A stretch of 64,000 nucleotides of DNA from Lactobacillus sp. GTDB taxonomy: Bacteria > Bacillota > Bacilli > Lactobacillales > Lactobacillaceae. The position numbers and the translations under genes were made by a program. Positions 16,999 through 25,001 of this stretch are shown one piece after another. The notes under the pieces are model-generated. The model did no database searches and was not told the origin of the DNA. It worked only from the letters and a program-made list of their open reading frames with translations. The DNA is taken from NCBI GenBank assembly GCA_022483245.1, contig JAKVNR010000001.1, forward strand, positions 1,054,001 to 1,118,000, written 5' to 3'. Each line of letters opens with the position of its first letter. The stretch's first letter is position 1.

Positions 16999-18429
16999 TT
17001 AACCGCGATGCAAGAATTTCTTTGTCATGACGACTAAGTCTTTGTTTAAATCCAGCTTGAACACAAACATCAAGCCAATATAAATTGCCATGACAATGAT
17101 CGACTTCAGGCACATATTCAAAAAGGCCGATGGGATTACATTTGGCATCAACATCCCTGCCGCAAAGGAAATCAGGCCAATAAGGAAGTATTTTGGTACA
17201 TCCGCGAAGACATATTTGAACTCATAGGCGTCACGGACAATCCAAAGCCTGAGGACGCAGACAATAATTTCAGTGATCAAAATCGCAATCAGCGCACCAG
17301 TCGCAGCCCAAGCCCTGTCAAAGAAGTAAGACAAAATCAGTTCCGACACAGCTCCAACTACTACTGGGATAGCATAATCCAGGTCACGCTTATTAGCTAG
17401 CGCGAACTGGTTAGCGAAAACCCCGCCCATTGGGATAATAATAATCGTCAACGTAAACCAAAACATCAGGTTGGTCATGGGAATATATTTTTCACCGAAG
17501 AAAAATGGGACAAACTGCTTGGTGTTAACCATGACCACGACTGCAAATAAGATGCCGAGCATAACAGTCGCTTCCAAGGATTTTTTCAGTACGACCCGCT
17601 GCTTGTCTTTACCTTCAGCTGCCATTTTCGGCATCATCACCAGCGTAATTGACGTAATCACGCCTAAAATCATATTTGAAATACGCTGAGAATTATCATA
17701 AAACGAAACTTGGGTAGAATTTTGATACCAGCCCAAAATTGGTTTATCAAGTGAGGTATAAACTTGGGTAGCAATTTGCGGAATCAGTAAAGTGATAATT
17801 GCGATCACTGATTCCTTGAATTTGTAAAAATGTTTAGTGGGACCATCCACGTAGTTGCGAATACCAAACCAAAAAACCAGCGACCCGGCTAGCGTCGACA
17901 AGGACATAATCAGTAAATATTTATTTAAATCGGCCGGGCTTTTAACTAACCAAAAAATCAGTACAACGGACGATAATTTAACCAAAGTATTCCGCAGCAC
18001 AACTTTACCAAATTCGGCTAGTCCCTGGAAAAACCACGAAATATCGAGCTGAGCGGACACCATGAATGGCACCATCAATAAAAGATAATTCCAGTAGCGC
18101 ACATGCGAAATGCTCAAAAAGATAACTGTGCAGACAATCATCGCCATGCTGGCCAAGGCCTGAAAATACCACAACCCCCAAAAGGCATTGGTTAATTCAG
18201 TCCGCGTACTATGAGCCCGCGTGCGGGAAATCGTCCGCATCCCAATATATGAAATTGATAAAGAGCAAAAAACCATCAAGAACTGGGTGGTATTATTCAC
18301 GCTAGAATAAATTCCGTAAGTTTTGGGGCCCAGGCTTCTTGATAAGTATGGCACCGTAATTAACGGCACCAGCACCAGAAAAATCTGATAGATTGCGTTG
18401 TAAAAAATATTAAGCAGTGTTTTTTTCAC
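16999..18429 (-). CDS. Polysaccharide flippase (Wzx/MATE-like, MOP superfamily)
   Basis: A 476-residue integral membrane protein with about 12-14 hydrophobic segments. The N-terminal part reads TVPYLSRSLGPKTYGIYS, the diagnostic start of the Wzx/RfbX flippase family, which moves lipid-linked glycans or polymer precursors across the membrane. It lies 11 nt behind a CDP-glycerol glycerophosphotransferase, pointing to export of a teichoic-acid-like or exopolysaccharide unit. No polymerase or glycosyltransferase cluster is next to it, so the substrate is unknown. Confidence 0.88.
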   Translation of the reverse strand: MKKTLLNIFYNAIYQIFLVLVPLITVPYLSRSLGPKTYGIYSSVNNTTQFLMVFCSLSISYIGMRTISRTRAHSTRTELTNAFWGLWYFQALASMAMIVCTVIFLSISHVRYWNYLLLMVPFMVSAQLDISWFFQGLAEFGKVVLRNTLVKLSSVVLIFWLVKSPADLNKYLLIMSLSTLAGSLVFWFGIRNYVDGPTKHFYKFKESVIAIITLLIPQIATQVYTSLDKPILGWYQNSTQVSFYDNSQRISNMILGVITSITLVMMPKMAAEGKDKQRVVLKKSLEATVMLGILFAVVVMVNTKQFVPFFFGEKYIPMTNLMFWFTLTIIIIPMGGVFANQFALANKRDLDYAIPVVVGAVSELILSYFFDRAWAATGALIAILITEIIVCVLRLWIVRDAYEFKYVFADVPKYFLIGLISFAAGMLMPNVIPSAFLNMCLKSIIVMAIYIGLMFVFKLDLNKDLVVMTKKFLHRG

Positions 18430-18440
18430 AAAAGTTCACC

Positions 18441-19583
18441 TTAATTATGCAAACTGGTAAAGTTGCGCTCGCAGTTTCCATCATGAGCAATTGGGTAAGT
18501 CAAGTCCAGCCAGTACTGACGTTTAGCTTGTTCTTGGTCTTGATCAAGCTGTGCCAAAGCTGCCAGCATCTCTTGCTGGTTATTGATAGTTTGTCCTGGC
18601 ACCACTTCTTCATATGGGGTCAGCAATAAACCGCGAATTTGCTCATATTGCCGCAAAAAGTTTGTCACAAAGAAGACCGGCTTGTTCAAATGCAGGTAGT
18701 CAAAGTAAATAGAAGAAAAATCCGTCAATAAGTAATCAGTTTGTCCCAGTAAACTATAAAGATCAATCTGCTGGTCAAATAGATAATCATTGCCTAAAAA
18801 GCACAAGTTAGAATACGTCTGCTTGCTTTGCGGGATTAATTTCATTTCATAAGGATGCAGTTTGATAATTAAGTACTGGTGGAGTTTAGCTAATTCTGCA
18901 TTTAACTTCTCCCCATCAAAATCCTGAAAAGCGAAAAAATTGCCGCCCTTAATAACTTCCATTAGTTGAGGATCTTCCAGCTCATACCGAAAAGTAGGCA
19001 TATAAATACCAATTTTAGCGGCCTGATCCTTAGTTTTAAATAAATCCTGCAGGAGCTGAGTTTTTGAAATTTCAGGATGGAGCAAAGCATCAATCCGTGG
19101 AAAGCCAAGGGCCCGATATCTTGAACCAGCAATGCCAACACACGCCGACATCAAGGTTTCATATAAGTCACCGCTAGAAATCACTCGATCGGCATTGTGC
19201 TGCCAAACACAGCGATTTTTAACATCGTTATCATAGCTGTCGTTAGCCGCCATAAAGCCCATCCTCTTGAGTGGGATGCCATGCCAAAAGCACGTGCAGA
19301 CTTGATCGCGCTTGATTTTAAATGGCTGGTGCGTAGTAAACAGATACTTAGCCCGACCTATTTGTAGCCAAGTGCTCCAAGGCAAATGCGAGCTTGGCCA
19401 CGGTTCCACTAGCACTGTTTCCACTTCTGGATGGTGTTTTTTTAAATATTGATAAAAAACGTAGCCATTTGAGCCGGACCGGCCAGCCCCGTTTAAAATG
19501 ACATATAAATGATCATCAGTCCGGGTAAAACCCAACACAAATTTGATCAAATTCAGGTAAATGCGAAATAAAAAGCTTTTCAT
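18441..19583 (-). CDS. CDP-glycerol:poly(glycerophosphate) glycerophosphotransferase (TagB/TagF-like)
   Basis: This membrane-peripheral transferase adds glycerol phosphate from CDP-glycerol to a lipid-linked acceptor. The family signatures are FWHGIPLKRMGF (about 120) and LLTDFSSIYFDYLHLNKPV near the C-terminus, plus IIKLHPYE. I chose the ATG at 19583 (MKSFLFRIY) because GAGGAG lies seven bases upstream; an upstream TTG falls inside that site. It is divergent from tagD, which makes the CDP-glycerol donor, so the gene pair is functionally linked. TagB (priming) and TagF (polymerising) cannot be separated by eye. Confidence 0.88.
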   Translation of the reverse strand: MKSFLFRIYLNLIKFVLGFTRTDDHLYVILNGAGRSGSNGYVFYQYLKKHHPEVETVLVEPWPSSHLPWSTWLQIGRAKYLFTTHQPFKIKRDQVCTCFWHGIPLKRMGFMAANDSYDNDVKNRCVWQHNADRVISSGDLYETLMSACVGIAGSRYRALGFPRIDALLHPEISKTQLLQDLFKTKDQAAKIGIYMPTFRYELEDPQLMEVIKGGNFFAFQDFDGEKLNAELAKLHQYLIIKLHPYEMKLIPQSKQTYSNLCFLGNDYLFDQQIDLYSLLGQTDYLLTDFSSIYFDYLHLNKPVFFVTNFLRQYEQIRGLLLTPYEEVVPGQTINNQQEMLAALAQLDQDQEQAKRQYWLDLTYPIAHDGNCERNFTSLHN

Positions 19584-19704
19584 AATTCTCCTCAATCTAG
19601 CCTACATTTTATCAAAAATAATATTTTCATGATAATAATGGAAGCCCTTTCTCCTGAACTTATAAATTTGTTAAAATGTAACTGGATTATAAAGGAGCAA
19701 CATT

Positions 19705-20091
19705 ATGAAAACTGTCATTACTTATGGAACTTTTGATTTATTGCATTATGGCCATGTTCGTTTGCTCAAACGGGCTAAAGCCCTAGGCGATTACTTAATC
19801 GTGGGCCTTTCAACTGACGAATTTAATTCCATGAAAAAACACAAAGAATCTTACAACGACTATGCTGAACGCAAGTATATCCTCGAAGCGATCAAATACG
19901 TCGATAAGGTCATCCCTGAAAAAGATTGGAATCAAAAGATTGCTGACGTTAAAAAATACCATGTTGATACCTTCGTAATGGGCAGTGATTGGGAAGGTCA
20001 ATTTGACTTTTTAAAACCGTACTGCAAAGTTGTCTACTTACCGCGGACGCCAGGCATCTCCACTAGTAAGATCAAAGAAGATCTGCGCTAA
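19705..20091 (+). CDS. tagD: Glycerol-3-phosphate cytidylyltransferase TagD
   Basis: Makes CDP-glycerol from CTP and glycerol-3-phosphate for wall teichoic acid. The 128-residue protein has the nucleotidyltransferase HxGH-type motif TFDLLHYGHVRLLKRAK (10-26) and the C-terminal RTPGISTSKIK signature. AAAGGAG lies seven bases before the ATG. It is divergently placed from the glycerophosphotransferase at 18441, with a 121-bp shared intergenic promoter region. Confidence 0.96.
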   Translation: MKTVITYGTFDLLHYGHVRLLKRAKALGDYLIVGLSTDEFNSMKKHKESYNDYAERKYILEAIKYVDKVIPEKDWNQKIADVKKYHVDTFVMGSDWEGQFDFLKPYCKVVYLPRTPGISTSKIKEDLR

Positions 20092-20133
20092 GTGTATAAT
20101 TTAACTGTTAATTAAAAATAAAGGAGCCATTGC

Positions 20134-21453
20134 ATGAAAAAACATGAATTAACCCTGCAAGAAATCGCTGATTTTTCAGCAGAATTCAATGCTGATCCGA
20201 AAAACCAAGTTGTCGCGCGAGCTGCTAAGCGCAGCGGCGTGTTAGAAGCATCTTTCAACGACCGCGTGGAAGGCAAGCTGAACCGGGTCTTTTCAACCGA
20301 ATTAGACACAGACAATGTCACTAACCAAAAGCATTCTGGCCGCTGCTGGCTGTTTTCCGCTTTGAACGTCCTGCGGCACGGTTTTGGCGCTAAGTACAAC
20401 GCTAAGTCCTTCACCTTATCGCAAGCTTACAACTTCTTCTGGGACAAGATTGAACGGGCTAACATTTTCTACGACCAAGTAATCGCGACTGCTGACAAGC
20501 CGCTAGATGACCGTGAAGTCCGGGCAATTTTGGACTCAGCTGGCCAAGATGGCGGACAATGGCATATGGCTATTTCTCTGGTTGAAAAATATGGGGTTGT
20601 TCCTTCATACGTAATGCCAGAAACTTTTAACACCAACGATACAACCGGCTTGGCTGGCGCTTTAGGCCGCAAGTTGAAAAAGGACGCCTTAGTTTTGCGC
20701 CATTTAAAACAATATGGTCAAGAAGATGAACTGGCTGCCAAGCGCAAAGAATTTTTAAGCCAAATTTATCGGATGACAGCGCTGGCTGTTGGCGAGCCGC
20801 CAAAGCATTTTGACTTAGAATACCGCGATGACAAAAAGGGCTACCACCTGGATAAGAATTTGACGCCACTGGAATTCTTCCACAAGTACTTCAAAGACGT
20901 TGACTTGTCAGACTACGTTGTATTGACAAATGCGCCAGACCACGAATACAACAAGCTGTACTCAATGCCTTGCGAAGACAACGTTAATGGCAAGTACGAA
21001 GTGCAATTCTTAAACGTCCCGATGGAATACCTGTCGCAAGCTGCTATTGCTCAATTAAAAGATGGTGAAGCAGTTTGGTTTGGCAATGACGTGTTGCGGC
21101 AAATGGATCGCAAGACCGGCTACTTATCAACAGATTTGTACAAGCTTGATGAATTGTTTGGCATTGATTCATCAATGTCTAAAAAAGAACGGCTGGAAAC
21201 TGGTGTTGGCGAAGTTTCACATGCTATGACTTTAGTTGGCGTTGATGAAGACAAAGGCGATATTCGTCAATGGAAAGTTGAAAACTCATGGGGCGATAAG
21301 TCTGGTTCAAAGGGCTTCTTCGTCATGGACAACGATTGGTTCAACGAATATGTTTACGAAGTTGTTGTGCACAAGAAGTACTTAACAGCTGACCAAGTCA
21401 AGCTGGCTGAAGGCGAAGCAATGCCGCTGCCTGCTTGGGACTCATTAGCATAG
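20134..21453 (+). CDS. pepC: Aminopeptidase C (bleomycin hydrolase family, C1B)
   Basis: A cytoplasmic cysteine aminopeptidase important for peptide use in lactobacilli. The catalytic Cys is in NQKHSGRCWLFSALNVLR (about 60-77), His in SHAMTLVGV (about 360) and Asn in VENSWGDKSG (about 382). At 439 residues it has the family length. AAAGGAG precedes the ATG and a strong terminator follows at 21471-21498, so it is monocistronic. The C-terminus ends in PAWDSLA, consistent with the self-processing tail of this family. Confidence 0.96.
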   Translation: MKKHELTLQEIADFSAEFNADPKNQVVARAAKRSGVLEASFNDRVEGKLNRVFSTELDTDNVTNQKHSGRCWLFSALNVLRHGFGAKYNAKSFTLSQAYNFFWDKIERANIFYDQVIATADKPLDDREVRAILDSAGQDGGQWHMAISLVEKYGVVPSYVMPETFNTNDTTGLAGALGRKLKKDALVLRHLKQYGQEDELAAKRKEFLSQIYRMTALAVGEPPKHFDLEYRDDKKGYHLDKNLTPLEFFHKYFKDVDLSDYVVLTNAPDHEYNKLYSMPCEDNVNGKYEVQFLNVPMEYLSQAAIAQLKDGEAVWFGNDVLRQMDRKTGYLSTDLYKLDELFGIDSSMSKKERLETGVGEVSHAMTLVGVDEDKGDIRQWKVENSWGDKSGSKGFFVMDNDWFNEYVYEVVVHKKYLTADQVKLAEGEAMPLPAWDSLA

Positions 21454-21470
21454 TTAATGATCTAAATTTT

Positions 21471-21498
21471 AAGACCCAGTTCAAATGAACTGGGTCTT
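21471..21498 (+). terminator. Terminator of pepC
   Basis: The perfect stem AAGACCCAGTTC with its complement and a 4-base loop lies 17 nt after the stop. The 492-bp gap that follows (21454-21945) holds this terminator, the antisense-paired locus, an orphan adhesin-type terminator and the C11 tract. Confidence 0.85.
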
Positions 21499-21525
21499 GT
21501 GTTGCATTGAGAAATGTAACAGAAA

Positions 21526-21551
21526 AACCGTCCAGCCTAAGCCGGACGGTC
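21526..21551 (-). terminator. Terminator of the toxin-like minus-strand transcript
   Basis: CCGTCC-x-GC / GC-x-GGACGG hairpin followed on the minus strand by T5. It would end a transcript running leftward through 21626-21697. Confidence 0.65.
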
Positions 21552-21578
21552 GAAAAAGTCGCTAAACCATGCTACAAT
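21550..21578 (+). promoter_or_regulatory. Promoter of candidate antisense RNA
   Basis: TCGAAA and TACAAT are separated by exactly 17 bp. It points rightward through the toxin-like ORF toward the terminator at 21726-21749, giving a predicted RNA of about 170 nt. Confidence 0.5.
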
Positions 21579-21625
21579 ATTATCAGGAATTGATGAATAT
21601 TGTATTCAACAATTGGGCTGATAGC

Positions 21626-21697
21626 TTAGCGGGTAGCGCTCTTGTTCTGGTGTACTGCAATACACCACCAGCCAAGCGCAATAAAGAACGTCCCCAA
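21626..21697 (-). CDS. Candidate short hydrophobic (holin-like/type I toxin-like) peptide
   Basis: A 23-codon minus-strand ORF with a TTG start, nine bases after AAAGGGGGTG. The peptide reads GTFFIALGWWCIAV followed by a polar tail HQNKSATR, the hydrophobic-then-basic layout of lactobacillar holin-like and Fst-type toxins. Joining it to the preceding frame by removing one G from the G4 run (21692-21695) would give an N-terminus ISFGTFFIAL, which resembles that family more closely. It may therefore be a frameshifted remnant. Confidence is limited because the ORF is short. Confidence 0.4.
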   Translation of the reverse strand: MGTFFIALGWWCIAVHQNKSATR

Positions 21698-21725
21698 AAG
21701 AGATCACCCCCTTTATTTCTAACTC

Positions 21726-21756
21726 GTGCATTGGTGGTAACCAGTGCACTTTTTTA
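21726..21756 (+). terminator. Terminator of candidate antisense RNA
   Basis: GTGCAxTGG / CCAxTGCAC hairpin followed by T6 on the plus strand. Confidence 0.65.
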
Positions 21757-21786
21757 TTTTAACATGACCTATACATAAAAAAATAT

Positions 21787-21820
21787 AGCCCCAGATCACT
21801 ACGATCTGGGGCTTATTTTT
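21787..21820. terminator. Orphan adhesin-type terminator
   Basis: The hairpin AGCCCCAGATC / GATCTGGGGCT with a T run is identical in stem and loop to the terminator after adhesin B (37922-37948) and very similar to that after adhesin A (33321-33349). No adhesin end lies before it here. Confidence 0.75.
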
Positions 21821-21870
21821 GTGTTGTCCTAAATTATTTTCTCTCAAAATAAGATGACAAGCGTTGCGTA

Positions 21871-21881
21871 CCCCCCCCCCC
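21871..21881. repeat. Poly-C tract (11) upstream of adhesin A promoter
   Basis: Eleven consecutive C lie four bases upstream of a -35-like TTGATA (21886-21891), with TATAAA/TAAATA about 15-17 bp further on and the adhesin A start at 21946. This is the longest homopolymer in the window. Confidence 0.9.
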
Positions 21882-21885
21882 GCAT

Positions 21886-21912
21886 TTGATAGACTGTATT
21901 CAAATATATAAA
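21886..21912 (+). promoter_or_regulatory. Probable promoter of adhesin A
   Basis: TTGATA with TATAAA 15 bp downstream (or TAAATA at 17 bp). The C11 tract abuts its upstream side, so changes in tract length would move any upstream activator or UP element relative to the promoter. Confidence 0.45.
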
Positions 21913-21945
21913 TAACAGATTTGAGCTCTTTCGGGGTGAATAAAA

Positions 21946-22665
21946 ATGTTTAAGAAGCAAGAGAGATTTAGCTTAAGAAAATTATCTGTGGGGCTTGCCA
22001 GTGTCATGATCGGTGTGAGTTTATGGGGATTAGGCTCAAAAACAGTGCATGCTGAAGTTAGTGATTCAACTCCTAAATCAGAAAAAATAGTACAGCAAAC
22101 TCCAACAGCCGAAAATAACATAAACGGTTTGGAATCAGATGACCATCATTCAGAGAGTAATGATAAAAATTCTAACGATTTAAGTGTGTCTTCTTATAAA
22201 CCAAATGTTGAAGAAAATGCTGATACAAAACCTACTGAAAATGACACCGCTCATGATCCATTTTTAATTAAATATAGAGAAGGATTGACTGACGACCAGA
22301 AGAAATTGGTTGATGATTATGGTCACCAGCTTGATAAAAGAGCTATTGATAACATGTCTGAACAAGTTAAGAATCCCGATGTAAAAGCTTATCTTGACAA
22401 GAACAACTTCATTTCAATAGGCGGAGGAACTGGATCCTATTCTATTACTCGAGAAGTTACTACCTATTCAGATGATGATAAGCCTATTATTTATGAAGAT
22501 GTTGTATATTATGGATCAGAAATAAAAAATCACCCTATTATTACTCAACAAGATGGATCAGAAATAATTACTTACACATTTATCAATAAGAAAAGTATTG
22601 ATAGTGTACTAAAAGGAGGGAACTGTATAATTTTATGTGTAAGGATGAACAGTTCCTTAAACTAA
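21946..22665 (+). pseudogene. YSIRK adhesin A, 5' part (interrupted by composite transposon)
   Basis: The N-terminal 224 codons of a surface adhesin. The signal peptide has RFSLRKLSVGLASVMIG and ends near VHA. A polar low-complexity stretch (about 38-105) and the start of a beta-rich domain follow. True adhesin sequence ends at VLKG (base 22618); the last residues before the stop come from the IS256 end. The reading frame resumes in phase at 32043. Removing 22619-32042 with one copy of AAAAGGAG gives VLKGETAKQNW and a 635-residue LPQTG protein. In the current state the N-terminal piece could be secreted but not anchored. Confidence 0.9.
22611..22618 (+). repeat. Left 8-bp target-site duplication of the composite transposon
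   Basis: AAAAGGAG directly precedes the left end of IS256 copy 1; the same 8 bp follow the right end of copy 2 at 32043-32050. Confidence 0.9.
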
Positions 22666-23983
22666 ATTCCAATTGGGTATAAAAAAGGGACTCCCTTTCC
22701 GTATAATTGATTTGAATACTATCAATACGAAAGGGAATCCCCTATGACTGATTTTAACAAAGAATGCCTCAATGCGCTATTGAACAAAGAGAAATTCGAT
22801 GAATTCATGCGTACTCAGCTTGAAGAAGGACTCGATCAACTCCTAGAAAGCGAATTGACTGCCTTTCTTGGTTATGATCCCTATGCTCGAGAGGGTTGGA
22901 ACTCTGGAAACTCTAGAAACGGTAGCTATTTTAGACAAGTTAAAACTCAATTCGGACCGATCAGAGTTCAAGTTCCTCGGGACAGAAAAGGTGAGTTTCA
23001 CCAACATACTCTCCCAGCATACGGCCAACACACTGATACGCTAGAAGCAACCGTGATTCAGCTCTATTCGCATGGCGTAACGACCCGGGAGATCTCTGAT
23101 TTGATTGAGAAAATGTATGGCAGCTATTACTCAGCTGGCACTGTCTCCAACATCTCTAAGCAGGTTGCCAGCCAGGTCGAAAGATATCACCAACGTCAGC
23201 TGAGCGACAAGTTCTTCTGCGTGTATCTCGACGCCACTTACATTCCTCTGCGTAGAGATACGTACCAGCGTGAGGCAGTCTATGTGGCTGTTGGGATTAA
23301 GCCTAATGGCCATAAGGAGATCATTGATTATCGTATTGCCCCGGTGGAGAATATCGAAATTTGGGGTGAAATGATTTCCAACTTCAAGGAACGCGGCCTT
23401 GAGCAGGTTGAGCTATTCCTATCAGATGGGTTTGTAGGCATTAAAGACATGCTAAAGCAGTATTACCCAAAATCTAAATTCCAACGTTGCCTAGTTCATG
23501 TCATGCGAAATATCAAGGGAAAAGTCCGTGTAAGCGATCATAAAGAGGCTCTGGACGACTTCAAGCAAGTTCATAAGCAATCTAGCTTAAAAGAGGCAGA
23601 AACGGTTCTCCACGCTTTCTATGACAAATACGACTCAAAATACTCAAGCATGATCAAGAATCTGCAGAAGATTGAGGAAGACCTGCTGGTCTTTTACCAG
23701 TACCCTAAGCAGATTCGGCCCTCGATCTACTCAACGAACATGATCGAGTCGATAAACAACATGATCAAACGCAAGACAAAGCCAAAGTCAGAATTTCCAA
23801 CTGAAGAGTCCCTAGACAACTTCTTAGGTGTACAGGCTATCGGCTACAACGACCGGAATGCCAATCGGACTCATAAAGGCTTTGGTCAGGTGACAGACAC
23901 GTTGGAATCATACTTCGATTAAAACATAATTAAAGAATCAACCTATCGGAAAGATTTATTTACACAAAAGAATTGACAGTGTC
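22619..23983 (+). mobile_element. IS256-family insertion sequence, copy 1 (intact)
   Basis: A 1365-bp element with imperfect terminal inverted repeats of 24 bp (left starts GGAACTGTATAA, right complement starts GACACTGTCAAT, 16 of 24 positions equal). It contains one full-length transposase gene. Only three bases separate its right end from the IS982 inverted repeat. Confidence 0.88.
22744..23922 (+). CDS. IS256-family (mutator-type) transposase
   Basis: A full-length 392-residue DDE transposase of the IS256/MuDR family. The N-terminal region has ELTAFLGYDPYAREGWNSG. The DDE core includes VYLDATYIPLR (first Asp), LFLSDGFVGIKDMLKQYYP (second Asp) and the family signature FQRCLVHVMRNI. The C-terminal Glu is likely in STNMIESINNMIKRKTK. 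It is intact and probably active, and could supply transposase to the defective copy at 30671. Confidence 0.95.
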   Translation: MTDFNKECLNALLNKEKFDEFMRTQLEEGLDQLLESELTAFLGYDPYAREGWNSGNSRNGSYFRQVKTQFGPIRVQVPRDRKGEFHQHTLPAYGQHTDTLEATVIQLYSHGVTTREISDLIEKMYGSYYSAGTVSNISKQVASQVERYHQRQLSDKFFCVYLDATYIPLRRDTYQREAVYVAVGIKPNGHKEIIDYRIAPVENIEIWGEMISNFKERGLEQVELFLSDGFVGIKDMLKQYYPKSKFQRCLVHVMRNIKGKVRVSDHKEALDDFKQVHKQSSLKEAETVLHAFYDKYDSKYSSMIKNLQKIEEDLLVFYQYPKQIRPSIYSTNMIESINNMIKRKTKPKSEFPTEESLDNFLGVQAIGYNDRNANRTHKGFGQVTDTLESYFD

Positions 23984-24077
23984 GATACGTGTGGTGCTAG
24001 TTAAATAAATTATTTATAAAAAAAGCCCAACAAAGTTAGACTTTAGTTGAATATACTAAAGAAAAGATCTGACTTCG

Positions 24078-24929
24078 TTGAGCTATTTGTATTCTAAACG
24101 TTATTGTGGCCACCTGCAACTCAGCTTTAAGCAATTAAGCTGGCTCTGTCGTCATTTATATCAATTTTATGCTCCTAAAAAATTTAAATACCGGCGTAAT
24201 GTTAAACAAGAAAAGATTTCTGATCCCTTACTCTTAACCTTACTGGTTTGGCAAGCCATGTTGGGAATTCAGTCACAACGCCGCTTTAGCCAACTATTTA
24301 TTAATCTTTCTCATTCTCGCTTTAACCGTCGGGCACGACAATTATTGCCCATAATTAACTTGATCAGACGTAAACTTAACCAACAAGTTGCTTGTCGTCA
24401 GGAACCATTGATCGTTGATAGCTTGCCAATGCGGGTTTGCCACCCTATCCGGAACCACAGGGTCAAAATCTTTCAAGGAACAGCCAATATCGGGTATAAC
24501 TCGACTAAAAAAGTTTATTACTATGGTTTCAAAGGCCATTTTATTGTTAATACTTCAGGTTATATTTTTGATTACATTGTCACTAAAGCTTCTGTGCATG
24601 ATGCTCAAGCAGCAGGAAGTTTAATTCTTAATGCTCATTTACAAGATCCATACATCTTAGGTGACTTAGGTTATCTAGGTAAGCAACTGCACCAGCGACT
24701 ACTACACGATGGTTATTATTTATGGACGCCATATCGTAAGAATATGACTGGAGCCAAGCAACATAATAGCCGTTGTTTAGCAGCTATCCGGCGGACAATT
24801 GAAAGTGATTTTGCTTTATTAAAGGGATATGGAGTAGAAAACAATCGTGCTCGCACCTTAGTAGGATTTCAGCAACGTTTAGAAATTGCTATTTTAACTT
24901 ATAATCTAGGCTATTTGGTTAATTTGTAA
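24078..24929 (+). CDS. IS982-family transposase (3' end altered by IS66 insertion)
   Basis: A 283-residue transposase with IS982 signatures: IVDSLPMRVCHPIRNHRVK (first Asp, about 115-133), NIGYNSTKKVYYYGFKGH, DLGYLGKQL (second Asp region) and RRTIESDFALLKGYGVE (Glu). The stop TAA is created by the first bases of IS66. Joining across the IS66 target site gives GYLVNLNN then stop, so the original protein was only two residues longer and the present one is probably still functional. The start is inferred from frame; the upstream ATG context is weak. Confidence 0.85.
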   Translation: MSYLYSKRYCGHLQLSFKQLSWLCRHLYQFYAPKKFKYRRNVKQEKISDPLLLTLLVWQAMLGIQSQRRFSQLFINLSHSRFNRRARQLLPIINLIRRKLNQQVACRQEPLIVDSLPMRVCHPIRNHRVKIFQGTANIGYNSTKKVYYYGFKGHFIVNTSGYIFDYIVTKASVHDAQAAGSLILNAHLQDPYILGDLGYLGKQLHQRLLHDGYYLWTPYRKNMTGAKQHNSRCLAAIRRTIESDFALLKGYGVENNRARTLVGFQQRLEIAILTYNLGYLVNL

Positions 24930-25001
24930 GCACCCAATAGCACGGTATATTAAAATCCCATCCTAGCAATGCTAAGATGGGATTAATCAGTTTATGGGAC
25001 T

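Larger units (their letters stand above)
21585..21758 (+). ncRNA. Candidate antisense RNA of a type I toxin-antitoxin-like locus
   Basis: Bounded by the promoter at 21550-21578 and the hairpin plus T6 at 21726-21756. It overlaps the minus-strand toxin-like ORF completely. The arrangement (short hydrophobic peptide gene, opposing RNA, both with terminators) is that of type I toxin-antitoxin modules. No expression evidence exists here; this is inference from layout. Confidence 0.4.

Noticed and set aside
21569-21778. Plus-strand 69-residue ORF between pepC and adhesin A
   Set aside because: It runs through the predicted terminator at 21726-21756 and has no ribosome-binding site; the sequence is better explained as an antisense RNA over a short minus-strand ORF.
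22619-23983. Two independent IS256 insertions rather than one composite
   Set aside because: The inner ends lack matching 8-mers and only the outer pair has them. Later homologous events could still mimic this, so it is kept as the less likely model.
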